Shown here one piece after another: positions 31,138 to 39,655 of a stretch of DNA of 64,000 nucleotides (its first letter is position 1; every line of letters begins with the position of its first letter). The position numbers and the translations under genes were made by a program. Source of the stretch: Paraburkholderia sp. UYCP14C (GTDB taxonomy: Bacteria > Pseudomonadota > Gammaproteobacteria > Burkholderiales > Burkholderiaceae). The notes beneath the pieces are model-generated. The model was not told the DNA's origin. It searched no databases and was given only the letters and a program-made list of their open reading frames with translations. The stretch covers positions 62,001 to 126,000 of the forward strand of contig NZ_SELS01000002.1 of assembly GCF_004197395.1 (NCBI RefSeq). The letters are read 5' to 3'.

Positions 31138-31667
31138 TCAAATCTCCCCATGCGTTCGGATAGTTCCACGTGGTCGCCTGTTCTATCGAGCACAGGATAC
31201 CCAATCGCATCAGGGGATCGGCCTCTTCGAATCAAAATAAAGCGGCCCGGTTGACGAACCAGCGACCGGCGCGAGCGCCCGCCATCGCGATTCGCGTACG
31301 GCCCAACGGGCGATGTCGAAGGGAGACGAACCTACGACTTCCGGCAATTCAAAGTGTGCGGGCAATGCCAACAGGTATCGCGTGCCTGTTGGCCGAGGCG
31401 CGCCACGGGGCGTCCGCAGCAACTCGACCCGCGAAGCCAATTTTCTTTTTAATCAATGGCATAGAGCAATACGACGAATTGGCACGTCGCGTGCAATGTT
31501 GGCTGCAAGCCAGCGTTGCCTTGCGCCGGATGGCGTAAAACGCCATCGGAGGGACTTCGAAACACCGAAGCGCATCGGCGCCCGGCGCATCGGCGCCCGG
31601 CGCATCGGCGCCCGGCGCATCGGCGCCCGGCGCATCGGCGCCCGGTGTGGCTTCCTGGAGTTTCCCT
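31138..31667. other. Intergenic region with tandem repeat and hairpin
   Basis: About 530 bases without a convincing gene. It contains a perfect 8-base inverted repeat with a 3-base loop (GATGGCGT AAA ACGCCATC) at 31529-31547, and directly after it the five-copy 15-bp repeat listed separately. Promoters for the two divergent neighbours are probably here. Confidence 0.5.
31571..31645. repeat. Five perfect 15-bp tandem repeats
   Basis: The unit CGCATCGGCGCCCGG occurs five times without a mismatch from 31571 to 31645. The array ends 22 bases before the protease start, upstream of its ribosome site, so it is in the leader or promoter. The unit length is a multiple of three, but no real protein seems to span it. 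Perfect identity suggests recent expansion by slippage; copy number probably varies between strains. Confidence 0.95.
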
Positions 31668-32783
31668 ATGCCGCTCGCTCGACTATTCTCCCGCTTTCTC
31701 CAGTGCGCGTTGGCAGCCGCCGTGCTTTTGCCCCTTGTCGCGGGCGCCGCGAACCTGCCAGACGCTTCGCAACCCTATGCATCCGGCACGCGCGACGACG
31801 GTCCCGGCGATTCCGCGACGCCTCACGCGCTGAAGGCCGGCATCGAGCGCCTGCGCACCGGCACGTGGTGGGAAGCCAACCGCAAGATCCGCCCGGAACT
31901 CGCGCAGGTCGGCGACCTGATGTTCCTGCTGCCGCTTGCCGACCGGAATCTCGAACCATCGTCGGATGCGATCGGCCGCGTGCAGCGCCTGCGCGAGGCA
32001 CTGCGCAGCCACCTGACGCGCGAACCCGCCGGCTGGAGCCGCCTCGTTGCGCAGGTGCGGGCACAGCGCGTGAAGGCCGGCGATGTGTCGGCCGTGCTGC
32101 TCGCCGACGCGCTCGTCAACGAGGTCCGCTACCGCGACGGAACCGACGGCAGCTACTACCCGCCGGCGCGGTTCTTCGCCGAAAGCGGCGTGTGCAAGGA
32201 TTTCGCCGTCGCCAAGTACCTGCTGCTGCGCGACGCGGGTTTCGACATCGCGCGGCTGCGTCTGGTGTCGCTCGCGCCGCGCTACAACAACACGCCGGAC
32301 GACTGGCACGTCATCCTCGTCGTGCAGATCGATCGCGCGAGTGAACCGCTCGCACTCGATTCACCGAGCGCGCCGCCCGCGAAGCGTGCCGGCGATACGG
32401 CCAACGAAGCCTCGGCTTCGATCGGTCCGTCCGCGCTGCTCGGCGCGATCCTCGCCGGCCGCGAGCCCGCCGAAGCGGTGCTGCGCGCGCCCGCGGGGCC
32501 GCTTACCGCGCCGCTCAGCCGGTCGGGCCAGGCGCGGCGCCCGCTTGCGACCGTGTTCAACGAACTGGGCAGCCGGTCGTTCGAACGCGCCGCGCCGGGC
32601 GCGCCGCGGCGCGCGTCGGCGGCCGGGCGAAGCGCGAACGCGATGTATGTCGACGAAATGGGCGAGCCGTGGAAAGTCGACGGCTCCGGGACGTTTCCGA
32701 AGTGGCGCGTCGTCGATGACCAGTCGGACGCGCTGGCGAAGCGGGGTCCGGCGGCAAGTTTGGTACGCGTGGCGGCACGCTGA
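31668..32783 (+). CDS. Transglutaminase-like cysteine protease (BTLCP, LapG-like)
   Basis: The 371-residue exported protein has a signal peptide (about 1-28). The core is of the bacterial transglutaminase-like cysteine proteinase family (Peptidase C93), whose best-known member LapG cuts surface adhesins. The probable triad is Cys176 (ESGVCKDFAVAKYLLL), His214 (DDWHVILVV) and Asp231 (LALDSPS). After about 240 comes a long low-complexity extension that ends in a strand-like segment (MYVDEMGEPWKVDGSGTFPKW). The ATG at 31668 was chosen for its GGAG 7 bases upstream. No LapD or adhesin gene is near, so the substrate is unknown. Confidence 0.85.
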   Translation: MPLARLFSRFLQCALAAAVLLPLVAGAANLPDASQPYASGTRDDGPGDSATPHALKAGIERLRTGTWWEANRKIRPELAQVGDLMFLLPLADRNLEPSSDAIGRVQRLREALRSHLTREPAGWSRLVAQVRAQRVKAGDVSAVLLADALVNEVRYRDGTDGSYYPPARFFAESGVCKDFAVAKYLLLRDAGFDIARLRLVSLAPRYNNTPDDWHVILVVQIDRASEPLALDSPSAPPAKRAGDTANEASASIGPSALLGAILAGREPAEAVLRAPAGPLTAPLSRSGQARRPLATVFNELGSRSFERAAPGAPRRASAAGRSANAMYVDEMGEPWKVDGSGTFPKWRVVDDQSDALAKRGPAASLVRVAAR

Positions 32784-32882
32784 CCGAGGTGTGTATGGCG
32801 CGCGTGCGGCAAGCAAGCCGTAGCACCGGTCTGCAGGTTGTATTTGCAGCGAGTAACCCCGGGGAACTGCGCGCCGCGAGTG

Positions 32883-33128
32883 CTATTGCCCGCTGCCGCG
32901 CCGAGCGTGACGCCGCTTTTCGCGCTCTTTCGTCAGATGCGGCATCACTTCCTCGATGTACTCTCTTGCATCGCCGCGCGTCGATACCCGACTGAAGCGC
33001 CGGTGCGCCTTGTCCTTTCCCACTAGCTCCATGTGGGCCTTGCGCAGCACGTGCAGCAGCGCTATCAGCGTGCCGCTTTCGGGCACAGGTTCGTGATCGC
33101 GCGGATGTGCGGGAGTCGTCCGAGTCAT
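32883..33128 (-). CDS. Small basic hypothetical protein coupled to phosphoesterase
   Basis: The 81-residue product is basic at the C terminus (LTKEREKRRHARRGSGQ). The ATG at 33128 overlaps the stop of the upstream phosphoesterase gene as ATGA, good evidence that it is translated. It has no signal peptide or known motif. It may modulate or accompany the phosphoesterase, but nothing in the sequence shows how. Confidence 0.65.
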   Translation of the reverse strand: MTRTTPAHPRDHEPVPESGTLIALLHVLRKAHMELVGKDKAHRRFSRVSTRGDAREYIEEVMPHLTKEREKRRHARRGSGQ

Positions 33129-34372
33129 GTTCCTATCCTCTCCGGGCAGTCCGTGCGGCAGGTCTGCGTGATTAGCGACAGCAGATCGTTGGCGTTCCTG
33201 TCGCGATCCGTTAGCGGCGGAAGACCGAACAGGCGCTCGAGGGTCGCGAGCACGGAACTGTGATCGTAAGTCGTGTCGTCGACCTTGCCTCGTGCGACCC
33301 AAGGCGACACGACGATCGCGGGAACGCGCACGCCGTACACGTTGAAGCCGAATCCGCTCGCGTTCAGCGTCCCGGTAGCACCGTCGTTCGGTGGTGTTGC
33401 GGGACCGGGCGGCACCGAGTCGTAGAAGCCGCCGTGCTCGTCGTAGAGAATCACGAGCAGGCTGTTGTCCCACAACGGGGAGTTGCGAATCGCGTTGTAC
33501 ACGCGGGCGACGAGCTGGTCGCCTGCGGTGAGGCCATCCATCGGATGCTGCGAACTGCCTCTCTCGTAGGTGTCGTTCACCACGTCGCCGTAGCTCGGCT
33601 CGATAAACGTATAGCGGGCGGTGTAGCCTGCGGCGAGGTCCGTTTCGAAGTGCAACAGGTCGTCGACGTCGCACAGGCCGATGCCCTTGATCGACGCGAC
33701 CTGCGGAATGCGGCCGAGCGGATCGCCCAGGTGGTCCTGGTACAGGCGGTAGTTGTCTTTGCCGAGCTCGTCGAATATCGATCCTTTCGGAAAGACGAAG
33801 CCATCCAGCGCTTCCCATTTGCCCATTTCGGCCGCGGTCGGCGAATGATCGAGCCCGGCCGACGACGCGCCATGCAGGAAGTAACGGTTCGGCCAGGTCG
33901 GGCCCGGCAGCGACGAATGCCACGCATCGCACAGCACGAACTGAGTCGCGAGCTGATACAGCGCGGGGGACTGCGTACGGGCGTCGACTCCGCGCATGAT
34001 GTCGTCCACCTGCCCGCTTTGCGGCGGTGCGCCTTCGGTGCGGGCAGTCGCGTAGTTCGACACGAAGCCGGAATTGTTCACGGGCGGATAGAGCTGCCCG
34101 CTCTGGAACTTCACGCCCGCGCCGCATAGCTGCTCGAGCACGTCGGCGAATTCATGCCCGGGGTCGGTGGGCATCTGGCCGGGTGCGCCGTCGCCGAACG
34201 CGTAGGTGGTGCCGTCGTAGGTGTTCGCGTTTCCGGTGGCGGTCGCCGCGGTAATGCCGGGGATGCCCGACAGCGCGAACAGATGGTCGAAAGACCGGTT
34301 CTCCAGCATCAGCACGAAGACGTGCTGGATGATCTGGTCCAGACCGGCCGCGGCCGCTGCGTTTGCGTTCAT
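33125..34372 (-). CDS. Phospholipase C-type phosphoesterase
   Basis: The 415-residue protein belongs to the AcpA/non-haemolytic phospholipase C phosphoesterase family. The key motif HVFVLMLENRSFDHLFAL supplies metal and nucleophile residues, and later LLVILYDEHGGFYDSVPPG and YDHSSVLATLERLFGL carry further metal ligands. Unlike secreted PLC enzymes, it has no Tat or Sec signal at the N terminus (MNANAAAAAGLDQIIQ), so it is either cytoplasmic or exported another way. The next gene overlaps its stop. Confidence 0.9.
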   Translation of the reverse strand: MNANAAAAAGLDQIIQHVFVLMLENRSFDHLFALSGIPGITAATATGNANTYDGTTYAFGDGAPGQMPTDPGHEFADVLEQLCGAGVKFQSGQLYPPVNNSGFVSNYATARTEGAPPQSGQVDDIMRGVDARTQSPALYQLATQFVLCDAWHSSLPGPTWPNRYFLHGASSAGLDHSPTAAEMGKWEALDGFVFPKGSIFDELGKDNYRLYQDHLGDPLGRIPQVASIKGIGLCDVDDLLHFETDLAAGYTARYTFIEPSYGDVVNDTYERGSSQHPMDGLTAGDQLVARVYNAIRNSPLWDNSLLVILYDEHGGFYDSVPPGPATPPNDGATGTLNASGFGFNVYGVRVPAIVVSPWVARGKVDDTTYDHSSVLATLERLFGLPPLTDRDRNANDLLSLITQTCRTDCPERIGT

Positions 34373-34561
34373 GAAGCGTGCTCCTGTCGTTCGCTTGACG
34401 TCCGAGCTGCTTTCCTGCTTCGTTCTTCGTTGATGACTCGCCGATCCGTTCGGGACGCACTCGTAAATAAGACGCGCTGGCGGCAGCCTTTTTTCAGCGC
34501 ACTGGACCGCCCGGCTTCCGGCAAAGACTGCACGGCCTTGCCCGTAACAGAAGCCCTCCCC

Positions 34562-36016
34562 TCATTCACGAATCACCTGGATACGCCCCGCCTTGACCGC
34601 CGCTTTCAACACCGTCCAGTCCGCCTCATTCTGTTCCGCGTAAGCGAGCGCGAATTGCACGACGGCTTCGTCGAATGCGTCCGACTTGCCGACATATCCG
34701 CAGAGCAACGCGGGATCGCCTGCTTTCGCCATCGAATGGGCCAGCGCGTGAGCGCAGGACACCGCGTATTCGCCGAGATCTTCGACGTCGAACGTGGTGA
34801 AGTCGAACGCGCCCTTCATGTCGCGCAATTGCCGCACATAGAAGTCATTGCCGGTGTGACGCATCTTCGACCAGCCGAGGAAAATGTCGCTGGCCGACTG
34901 CAGCAGACGCTGCCCGTTCACTACACGCTGGCCGTGATTCGGATAGCGGCTCGGCGTCAGATACTCCTCCAGCACGGAAGCCCGCGCCTCCTTGAGCTGC
35001 AGGAACAGCGGGCACTCGCCGTCGGCCATGAAAAGCGCTTCGTAGCACCGCGTTCCCACCGAGCCGATGCCCACCACGCGAATCGCGACATCCACCAGTT
35101 CATAGCGATCGAACAGCGCGCGCCGGTCATCGGGAAGCGTTAGCCGATAGTCGGCGAAGAACCGCCGCACCATCGACTGGTACTGCTTCTGGTCGTGCGG
35201 ACTCTCTAGCGGGACGTGGTACACGAGCGGGGGAGCGTCCTTGATGCGCAGCTTGCCGTTGACCATCTCGGTTGCGTGCGTCATCACGGTGCGCGACGAC
35301 TGCTGCTTCGCCTTTTCGATGACCGCCAGTTCCATTCTTCTCTCCTCCAGCGTATCGGCAATCGCCAGCATGCTGGCCGCCTTGAACTGGCAATACCAGA
35401 CGTCGAGCGTGTCCATGCCGCTCAATTCGGCGAGCCGCAGCCGGAAGGTCTGGCACAAGCGGCGCACCACGCCGCGTTGATCGCGAATCGCAAAGCCGCG
35501 TTCGCGCGCGGCTATCACGAACGATGCGGCGAGCCTGCGCACGTCCCAGTCGAACGGACCCGGCAGGGTTTCGTCGAAGTCGTTGGGTCCGAAAAGAATG
35601 CGCCGTTCCGGACTCGCGAACAGTCCAAAATTGGCCAGATGCGCGTCGCCTCCCAGTTGCACGGTCACCTTGGAGTGCGGCAGCTTCGACAGGTCGTGTG
35701 CCATCAGCGGCGCGGCACCCCGATAGAACGCGAACGGACTCGCGACCATGCGTCCGTAGCGGATCGGTATCAGCTCCGGCACCCGGCCCACGTTGGACGC
35801 GTCGAGCAGAGCGATAGGATCGCGCTCCGCGATCTTGCAGGTCGCCAGCTCCGCGCGCGGCGCCTTCTTGCGCGCCGCCTTGCCCTGCTCGATGCGCGCG
35901 GCCAGCGAGCCTCGCCCGGCGAACAGCGTGGACGGATCTTCTTGCGCCGCCTGCGTCTTCGGATCAGCTTGATCCGTGGCGGGTTGGGTCGGCTTTGCAG
36001 CAGCGGGATCAGACAC
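34562..36016 (-). CDS. DUF2252 family protein
   Basis: The 484-residue protein shows DUF2252 signatures: PIRYGRMVASPFAFYRGAA, QLGGDAHLANFGLFASPER, FGPNDFDETLPGPFDWDVRR and CAHALAHSMAKAGD. These resemble a protein-kinase-like or aminoglycoside phosphotransferase fold (GGDAHLANFG as the catalytic loop, NDFDE as the metal site). The biochemical role is not established. It starts at a GTG (36016) after AAGGAG and lies 48 bases downstream of the sulP transporter gene. Confidence 0.9.
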   Translation of the reverse strand: MSDPAAAKPTQPATDQADPKTQAAQEDPSTLFAGRGSLAARIEQGKAARKKAPRAELATCKIAERDPIALLDASNVGRVPELIPIRYGRMVASPFAFYRGAAPLMAHDLSKLPHSKVTVQLGGDAHLANFGLFASPERRILFGPNDFDETLPGPFDWDVRRLAASFVIAARERGFAIRDQRGVVRRLCQTFRLRLAELSGMDTLDVWYCQFKAASMLAIADTLEERRMELAVIEKAKQQSSRTVMTHATEMVNGKLRIKDAPPLVYHVPLESPHDQKQYQSMVRRFFADYRLTLPDDRRALFDRYELVDVAIRVVGIGSVGTRCYEALFMADGECPLFLQLKEARASVLEEYLTPSRYPNHGQRVVNGQRLLQSASDIFLGWSKMRHTGNDFYVRQLRDMKGAFDFTTFDVEDLGEYAVSCAHALAHSMAKAGDPALLCGYVGKSDAFDEAVVQFALAYAEQNEADWTVLKAAVKAGRIQVIRE

Positions 36017-36064
36017 GCGTCACTCCTTGTTCGAATCGGGATCAAGCGGCTTTGTCACTTTATT

Positions 36065-37801
36065 TCATCGCGGTTTGTCGGCGTCCGGTGCGGCCGCGTA
36101 CGCGGATGGCGACACATCGCGTAGTGCGTCGATCGCCGCGTCGATCGTCGCGAAGATCTCGCGATGCGTGCCAGTCACCCGCAGTGCCTTATACCGCTCG
36201 AGCTCCTGCCGCACGCCGGCCGGAACCGCGACCACGGCGATGCCCAGGCCGCGCTGGTCGAGCTCCACGCCCAGCTGAAGCAGCGTCTTGGCCGCCGTGT
36301 AGTCGATATTGTTGATCTCGGTTGCATCGATCACGATCCAGCGCAACGGAACGCTTGCCTCGTTGACGAGTTTCATCACTTCCTCCGTGAAGCGCCCCGT
36401 ATTCGCATAGAACAGATCCGCCTCGAACCGGTAGACGACGATGCCGGGTGCCGCGAGCAGATTCGGCTCGACGCGATGTGCGACCCAGTGGCCGGTGGGG
36501 GTGCGCGTCAACACGCGCGTGCGCAACCGGTAGCTATGCCGCGCATGCGCGATCAGCGACAGCACGACGGCGGCCAGAATACCGTGCATCACATCGACGA
36601 ACACGACCACGCCCGCTGCGAGCAACGCAACGACGAATTCGTCCTTCTGCATGCGAAAGAGTTCGGCCATCCCCTTCACGTCGATCAGCTTCACACCGAT
36701 CAGGAAGACGATAGCCGACAGCACGGCGGCAGGCATCAGGCTGAGCGGCCTCGTGAGGAACAGCAGCACCAGCAGCACGATCACGGCCGTGGTCAGATGG
36801 GCGACCTGGGTGCGCCCTCCCGCATCGTCGACGATTTCGGTCTTGGTCGGACTGCCGTTCACGACGAAGGTGCCGGTGAACGCCGCGGCCGCGTTCGCCG
36901 CCGCGAGGCCGATGATGTCGGCATTGTCGTCGCCCTTCTCGTTGTGGCGGGTGGCGTAGGCACGCGCGGTCGCCGCGCTCTGCGCGATGATGACGATGAA
37001 GCACGAAGCCGCCGTCGCCAGCACCTGGTTGATGTCGTTCATATGCAGCGGCGGCATGAACAGCGACGGCAGTCCGCTCGGCACTTCCCCCGTCACCGCG
37101 ATGCCACGTCCCGCGAAATTGAACACCCCGCTGGCCACGATCGAGCCGATCACGGCGATCAGCGCGCCGGGCGCGCGCGGCGCGAGGCGCTTGCAGCCGA
37201 TGATCACCGCGAGTACGACGAGCGAAATGATCGTGGTCGGATAGTTCGCCTCGGCGACACGTTGAACCACGCTCACCAGTTGCATGACCGGGCCGTGCCC
37301 CTGCTTCGCGAGCCCGATCAGCCCGGCGAGTTCCCCCGCCGCGACCTGCACGCCTACTCCGGTCAGAAAGCCGATCAGTGCGCTGCGGGAAAGAAAGTCG
37401 GCCAGAAAACCGAGCCGAAAAATGCGCGCAATCACCAGCAGCACGCCGACCGTCAGGGCCACCGTGCTAGTGAGGCCGATGTATTCCTTGCTGCCCAGCG
37501 CCGCCACGGTCGTCAGCGTACCGGCAAGGATCGCGGCCGTTGCGGAGTCCGCCGCGACCACCAGTTGACGCGAAGCGCCCAGAATCGCAAACGCCACCAG
37601 CGGCAACAGGATCGTATAAAGACCGGTGACGGTGGGCGTGCCGGATATCTTCGTGTATCCCATTACCTCGGGAATGCCGAGCGCCGCCAGCGTGAGTCCG
37701 GCGATGATGTCGTGCGGCAGCTGAGCGGAATTGAACGGCAATAGCCCCTGCAGAAAGGGCGAGTGATGCGGATGAGACTGCGAGGAAGCCGCTGGTTTCA
37801 T
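36065..37801 (-). CDS. SulP family anion transporter with STAS domain
   Basis: This 578-residue inner-membrane permease has the SulP N terminus (LLPFNSAQLPHDIIAGLTLA), about 12 membrane segments, and a C-terminal STAS domain (PGIVVYRFEADLFYANTGRF, WIVIDATEINNIDYTAAKTL). Substrates in the family include sulfate, bicarbonate and dicarboxylates; the sequence does not tell which. The ATG at 37801 follows GGAGG and overlaps the stop of the upstream small membrane gene as ATGA. Confidence 0.95.
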   Translation of the reverse strand: MKPAASSQSHPHHSPFLQGLLPFNSAQLPHDIIAGLTLAALGIPEVMGYTKISGTPTVTGLYTILLPLVAFAILGASRQLVVAADSATAAILAGTLTTVAALGSKEYIGLTSTVALTVGVLLVIARIFRLGFLADFLSRSALIGFLTGVGVQVAAGELAGLIGLAKQGHGPVMQLVSVVQRVAEANYPTTIISLVVLAVIIGCKRLAPRAPGALIAVIGSIVASGVFNFAGRGIAVTGEVPSGLPSLFMPPLHMNDINQVLATAASCFIVIIAQSAATARAYATRHNEKGDDNADIIGLAAANAAAAFTGTFVVNGSPTKTEIVDDAGGRTQVAHLTTAVIVLLVLLFLTRPLSLMPAAVLSAIVFLIGVKLIDVKGMAELFRMQKDEFVVALLAAGVVVFVDVMHGILAAVVLSLIAHARHSYRLRTRVLTRTPTGHWVAHRVEPNLLAAPGIVVYRFEADLFYANTGRFTEEVMKLVNEASVPLRWIVIDATEINNIDYTAAKTLLQLGVELDQRGLGIAVVAVPAGVRQELERYKALRVTGTHREIFATIDAAIDALRDVSPSAYAAAPDADKPR

Positions 37802-38160
37802 GGGCCCACCTCCACTCGGGTCGAGATTATGTCGACGAGCGCATTCGCGATGATCTCGTTGGCGATCACAATGAGATCGAGCCCATTCCACAGCGATGTA
37901 AGTATTTTGTTTGGGAATGAGGTGTTGGACTGATCGAGGATCGGCAGCCCGGCGGTAGCACATGCGAGCAGCACAACGAGAAGGCCGATCGTATGACGCG
38001 CACGGCGGTGCCATTCTCGAATACGGATTACCCCAAGACGAGGCTCATCCACACGGAAGATCCACATCGTTACCTCGGATAGTTGGTCTGATCGAGACAA
38101 CAGCGAACCCAAGCCAAGACAATCAAGGTCCCCCTTTTCGCGCCGGTAGTCAATAGTCAA
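37798..38160 (-). CDS. Small membrane protein, perhaps truncated channel
   Basis: This frame of up to 120 residues (an internal ATG at 38067 gives 89) has one clear membrane helix, HTIGLLVVLLACATAGLPIL, followed by SLWNGLDLIVIANEI. Position and shape resemble the first helix and pore entry of small K+ channels, but no TxGYGD filter follows. Its stop overlaps the SulP start as ATGA, which supports translation. It may be a channel remnant after loss of the pore, or a separate small membrane protein. The start is uncertain. Confidence 0.5.
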   Translation of the reverse strand: MTIDYRREKGDLDCLGLGSLLSRSDQLSEVTMWIFRVDEPRLGVIRIREWHRRARHTIGLLVVLLACATAGLPILDQSNTSFPNKILTSLWNGLDLIVIANEIIANALVDIISTRVEVGP

Positions 38161-38193
38161 GAGCCCTGAAGGATCGTCGCCTGAACCGGCCGG

Positions 38194-38604
38194 TTACCTG
38201 CGCATCTGGTCAACCCCGTTGGCCTGTCCGTCCGCCTCCGCCCGATGCGCTGCCTCCTGCACGCCTCGCACGGCCGCGGCGACGAACAGCCCGGTGAACA
38301 CCACTCCGATCAGCCCGAGGCAGACCGCGTCGATCCGGCCGAACGTCGAAGTGGGCACGACATCGCCGTACCCGATCGTGAGCGCCGTGATTGCGCAGAA
38401 GTACACGGTTTCACCCATCGCCGACGGTGTCCGGTTCGCTGTCTCGACAGGCGCGCCCCAGTAGTACATACCAATCGTCAGCAGGACGAACAGTAGCAGC
38501 AGGCCGAGCAGAATCGCCCGCAGATACCACACGGTGAGCGCCGTTTCCTTCAGGATCTCGCCAGCGTGAAGACGGCCAGCGCGACTGCTCGTCGCATTTC
38601 CCAT
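38194..38604 (-). CDS. Two-helix potassium channel protein
   Basis: The 136-residue protein has membrane helix 1 (LRAILLGLLLLFVLLTIGMY), a pore loop with selectivity filter TIGYGD (ITALTIGYGDVVPTS), and helix 2 (AVCLGLIGVVFTGLFVAAAV). It is a KcsA-like minimal channel without a large regulatory domain and should act as a tetramer in the inner membrane. A GAGGAG ribosome site precedes the ATG at 38604. It lies between the efflux genes and the SulP gene. Confidence 0.92.
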   Translation of the reverse strand: MGNATSSRAGRLHAGEILKETALTVWYLRAILLGLLLLFVLLTIGMYYWGAPVETANRTPSAMGETVYFCAITALTIGYGDVVPTSTFGRIDAVCLGLIGVVFTGLFVAAAVRGVQEAAHRAEADGQANGVDQMRR

Positions 38605-38634
38605 TGCACGCTCCTCTACGATCGCCGGACCGGG

Positions 38635-39648
38635 TCACTCCACACGGCGGTGCTGCTCGAAAAGCAGAAGCATCAAACACGCATAGACCGTGACGGCCAG
38701 AAAGAGCCCCATTCGCACGGCAAACGCGGTGTAGACATCCTTGCCCGCCACGCTGTCCTGCACCGATTGACCGAGCAGAATGATCATCGTCACGAGACTG
38801 TTCAGCCAGAATCCCGGCGAGCAACGCGTCGGTTGCAGGCCGTACAGCTTGCGTCCCACCAGCAGGCCGAACAGCAGCATCCACAGAAAGAACATCCACA
38901 GATGCACGAACAGCCGCAGCGCAAACCAGAACGCGATGGCGAGCAGACCGCCGAGCAGCGTCGAGCCGATCAGATCGCGCGCGGCGCCGCGGGCCGAGGT
39001 CGTGCAGGTTTGTCTGCCGAGGCTGACGGACTTCATGATGATCGGCATGTAGCTGGCCGGATCGGTCATCGCGAGCAGATAGGCCGGCATCACGACGAGC
39101 GCGGCACGCAGCGCGAGATAGGCCGCCTTGTCGTCCGCCATGACTGCCGCGACGGGAGGTTCTCGCGCATCCATGCGTTCCGGAAACAAGCTGTGCGCCA
39201 GCGTCGACACCAGCACCGCAAGCAGCAGTCCCTTCGCCAGCGCGCCGACCACAGTCAGGGCCAGCTCGAAGTCGGACGTGCCCGCGGCTGAAATCATCGT
39301 CAGTCCCGCGACCAGAAAAGTCGCGACGAGATTGTTGCCGCCGCGCAGTCCATAACGAAACGCGAAGAACAGCATCAGCCCGACGATCAGCACGCCGGCC
39401 AACGCGTAATGCCGCAGCAACGGAACGAGCAGCAGGCCGCTGCCGGTGGTCGACGCCACGACCAGCGAAAGAATCACGCCGGCCTTCAACGACAGCGGAC
39501 GATTCTGCGTGGCCAGCAAAAAAACCGCGAATACCGGCGCGACGACGGGTATCGGGAAATCGAATCCAAAGCTGACGGCGACGGCGAGCGCCGTTCCCAG
39601 CGCAACACGTATCGCGCGATAACCGAGGCGCTGGATCACGGGCTGCAT
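38635..39648 (-). CDS. DUF2955/FUSC-like inner-membrane efflux component
   Basis: The 337-residue protein has an N-terminal group of helices (GTALAVAVSFGFDFPIPVVA), a central loop and a second helix group (FWFALRLFVHLWMFFLWMLL), as in DUF2955 proteins of the FUSC/AaeB class. It lies 7 bases after the HlyD-type gene and probably is the pump subunit of a tripartite system for aromatic acids or similar compounds. The substrate is inferred only from the family. Confidence 0.88.
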   Translation of the reverse strand: MQPVIQRLGYRAIRVALGTALAVAVSFGFDFPIPVVAPVFAVFLLATQNRPLSLKAGVILSLVVASTTGSGLLLVPLLRHYALAGVLIVGLMLFFAFRYGLRGGNNLVATFLVAGLTMISAAGTSDFELALTVVGALAKGLLLAVLVSTLAHSLFPERMDAREPPVAAVMADDKAAYLALRAALVVMPAYLLAMTDPASYMPIIMKSVSLGRQTCTTSARGAARDLIGSTLLGGLLAIAFWFALRLFVHLWMFFLWMLLFGLLVGRKLYGLQPTRCSPGFWLNSLVTMIILLGQSVQDSVAGKDVYTAFAVRMGLFLAVTVYACLMLLLFEQHRRVE

Positions 39649-39655
39649 AGCATGC

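Noticed and set aside
31571-31645. Tandem repeat as a CRISPR array
   Set aside because: Units are 15 bases and directly adjacent, with no spacers and no cas genes in the window.
31313-32344. A protein running through the 15-bp repeat (repeating RIGAR)
   Set aside because: The frame then continues as an off-frame reading of the cysteine protease gene. There is no ribosome site or family match.
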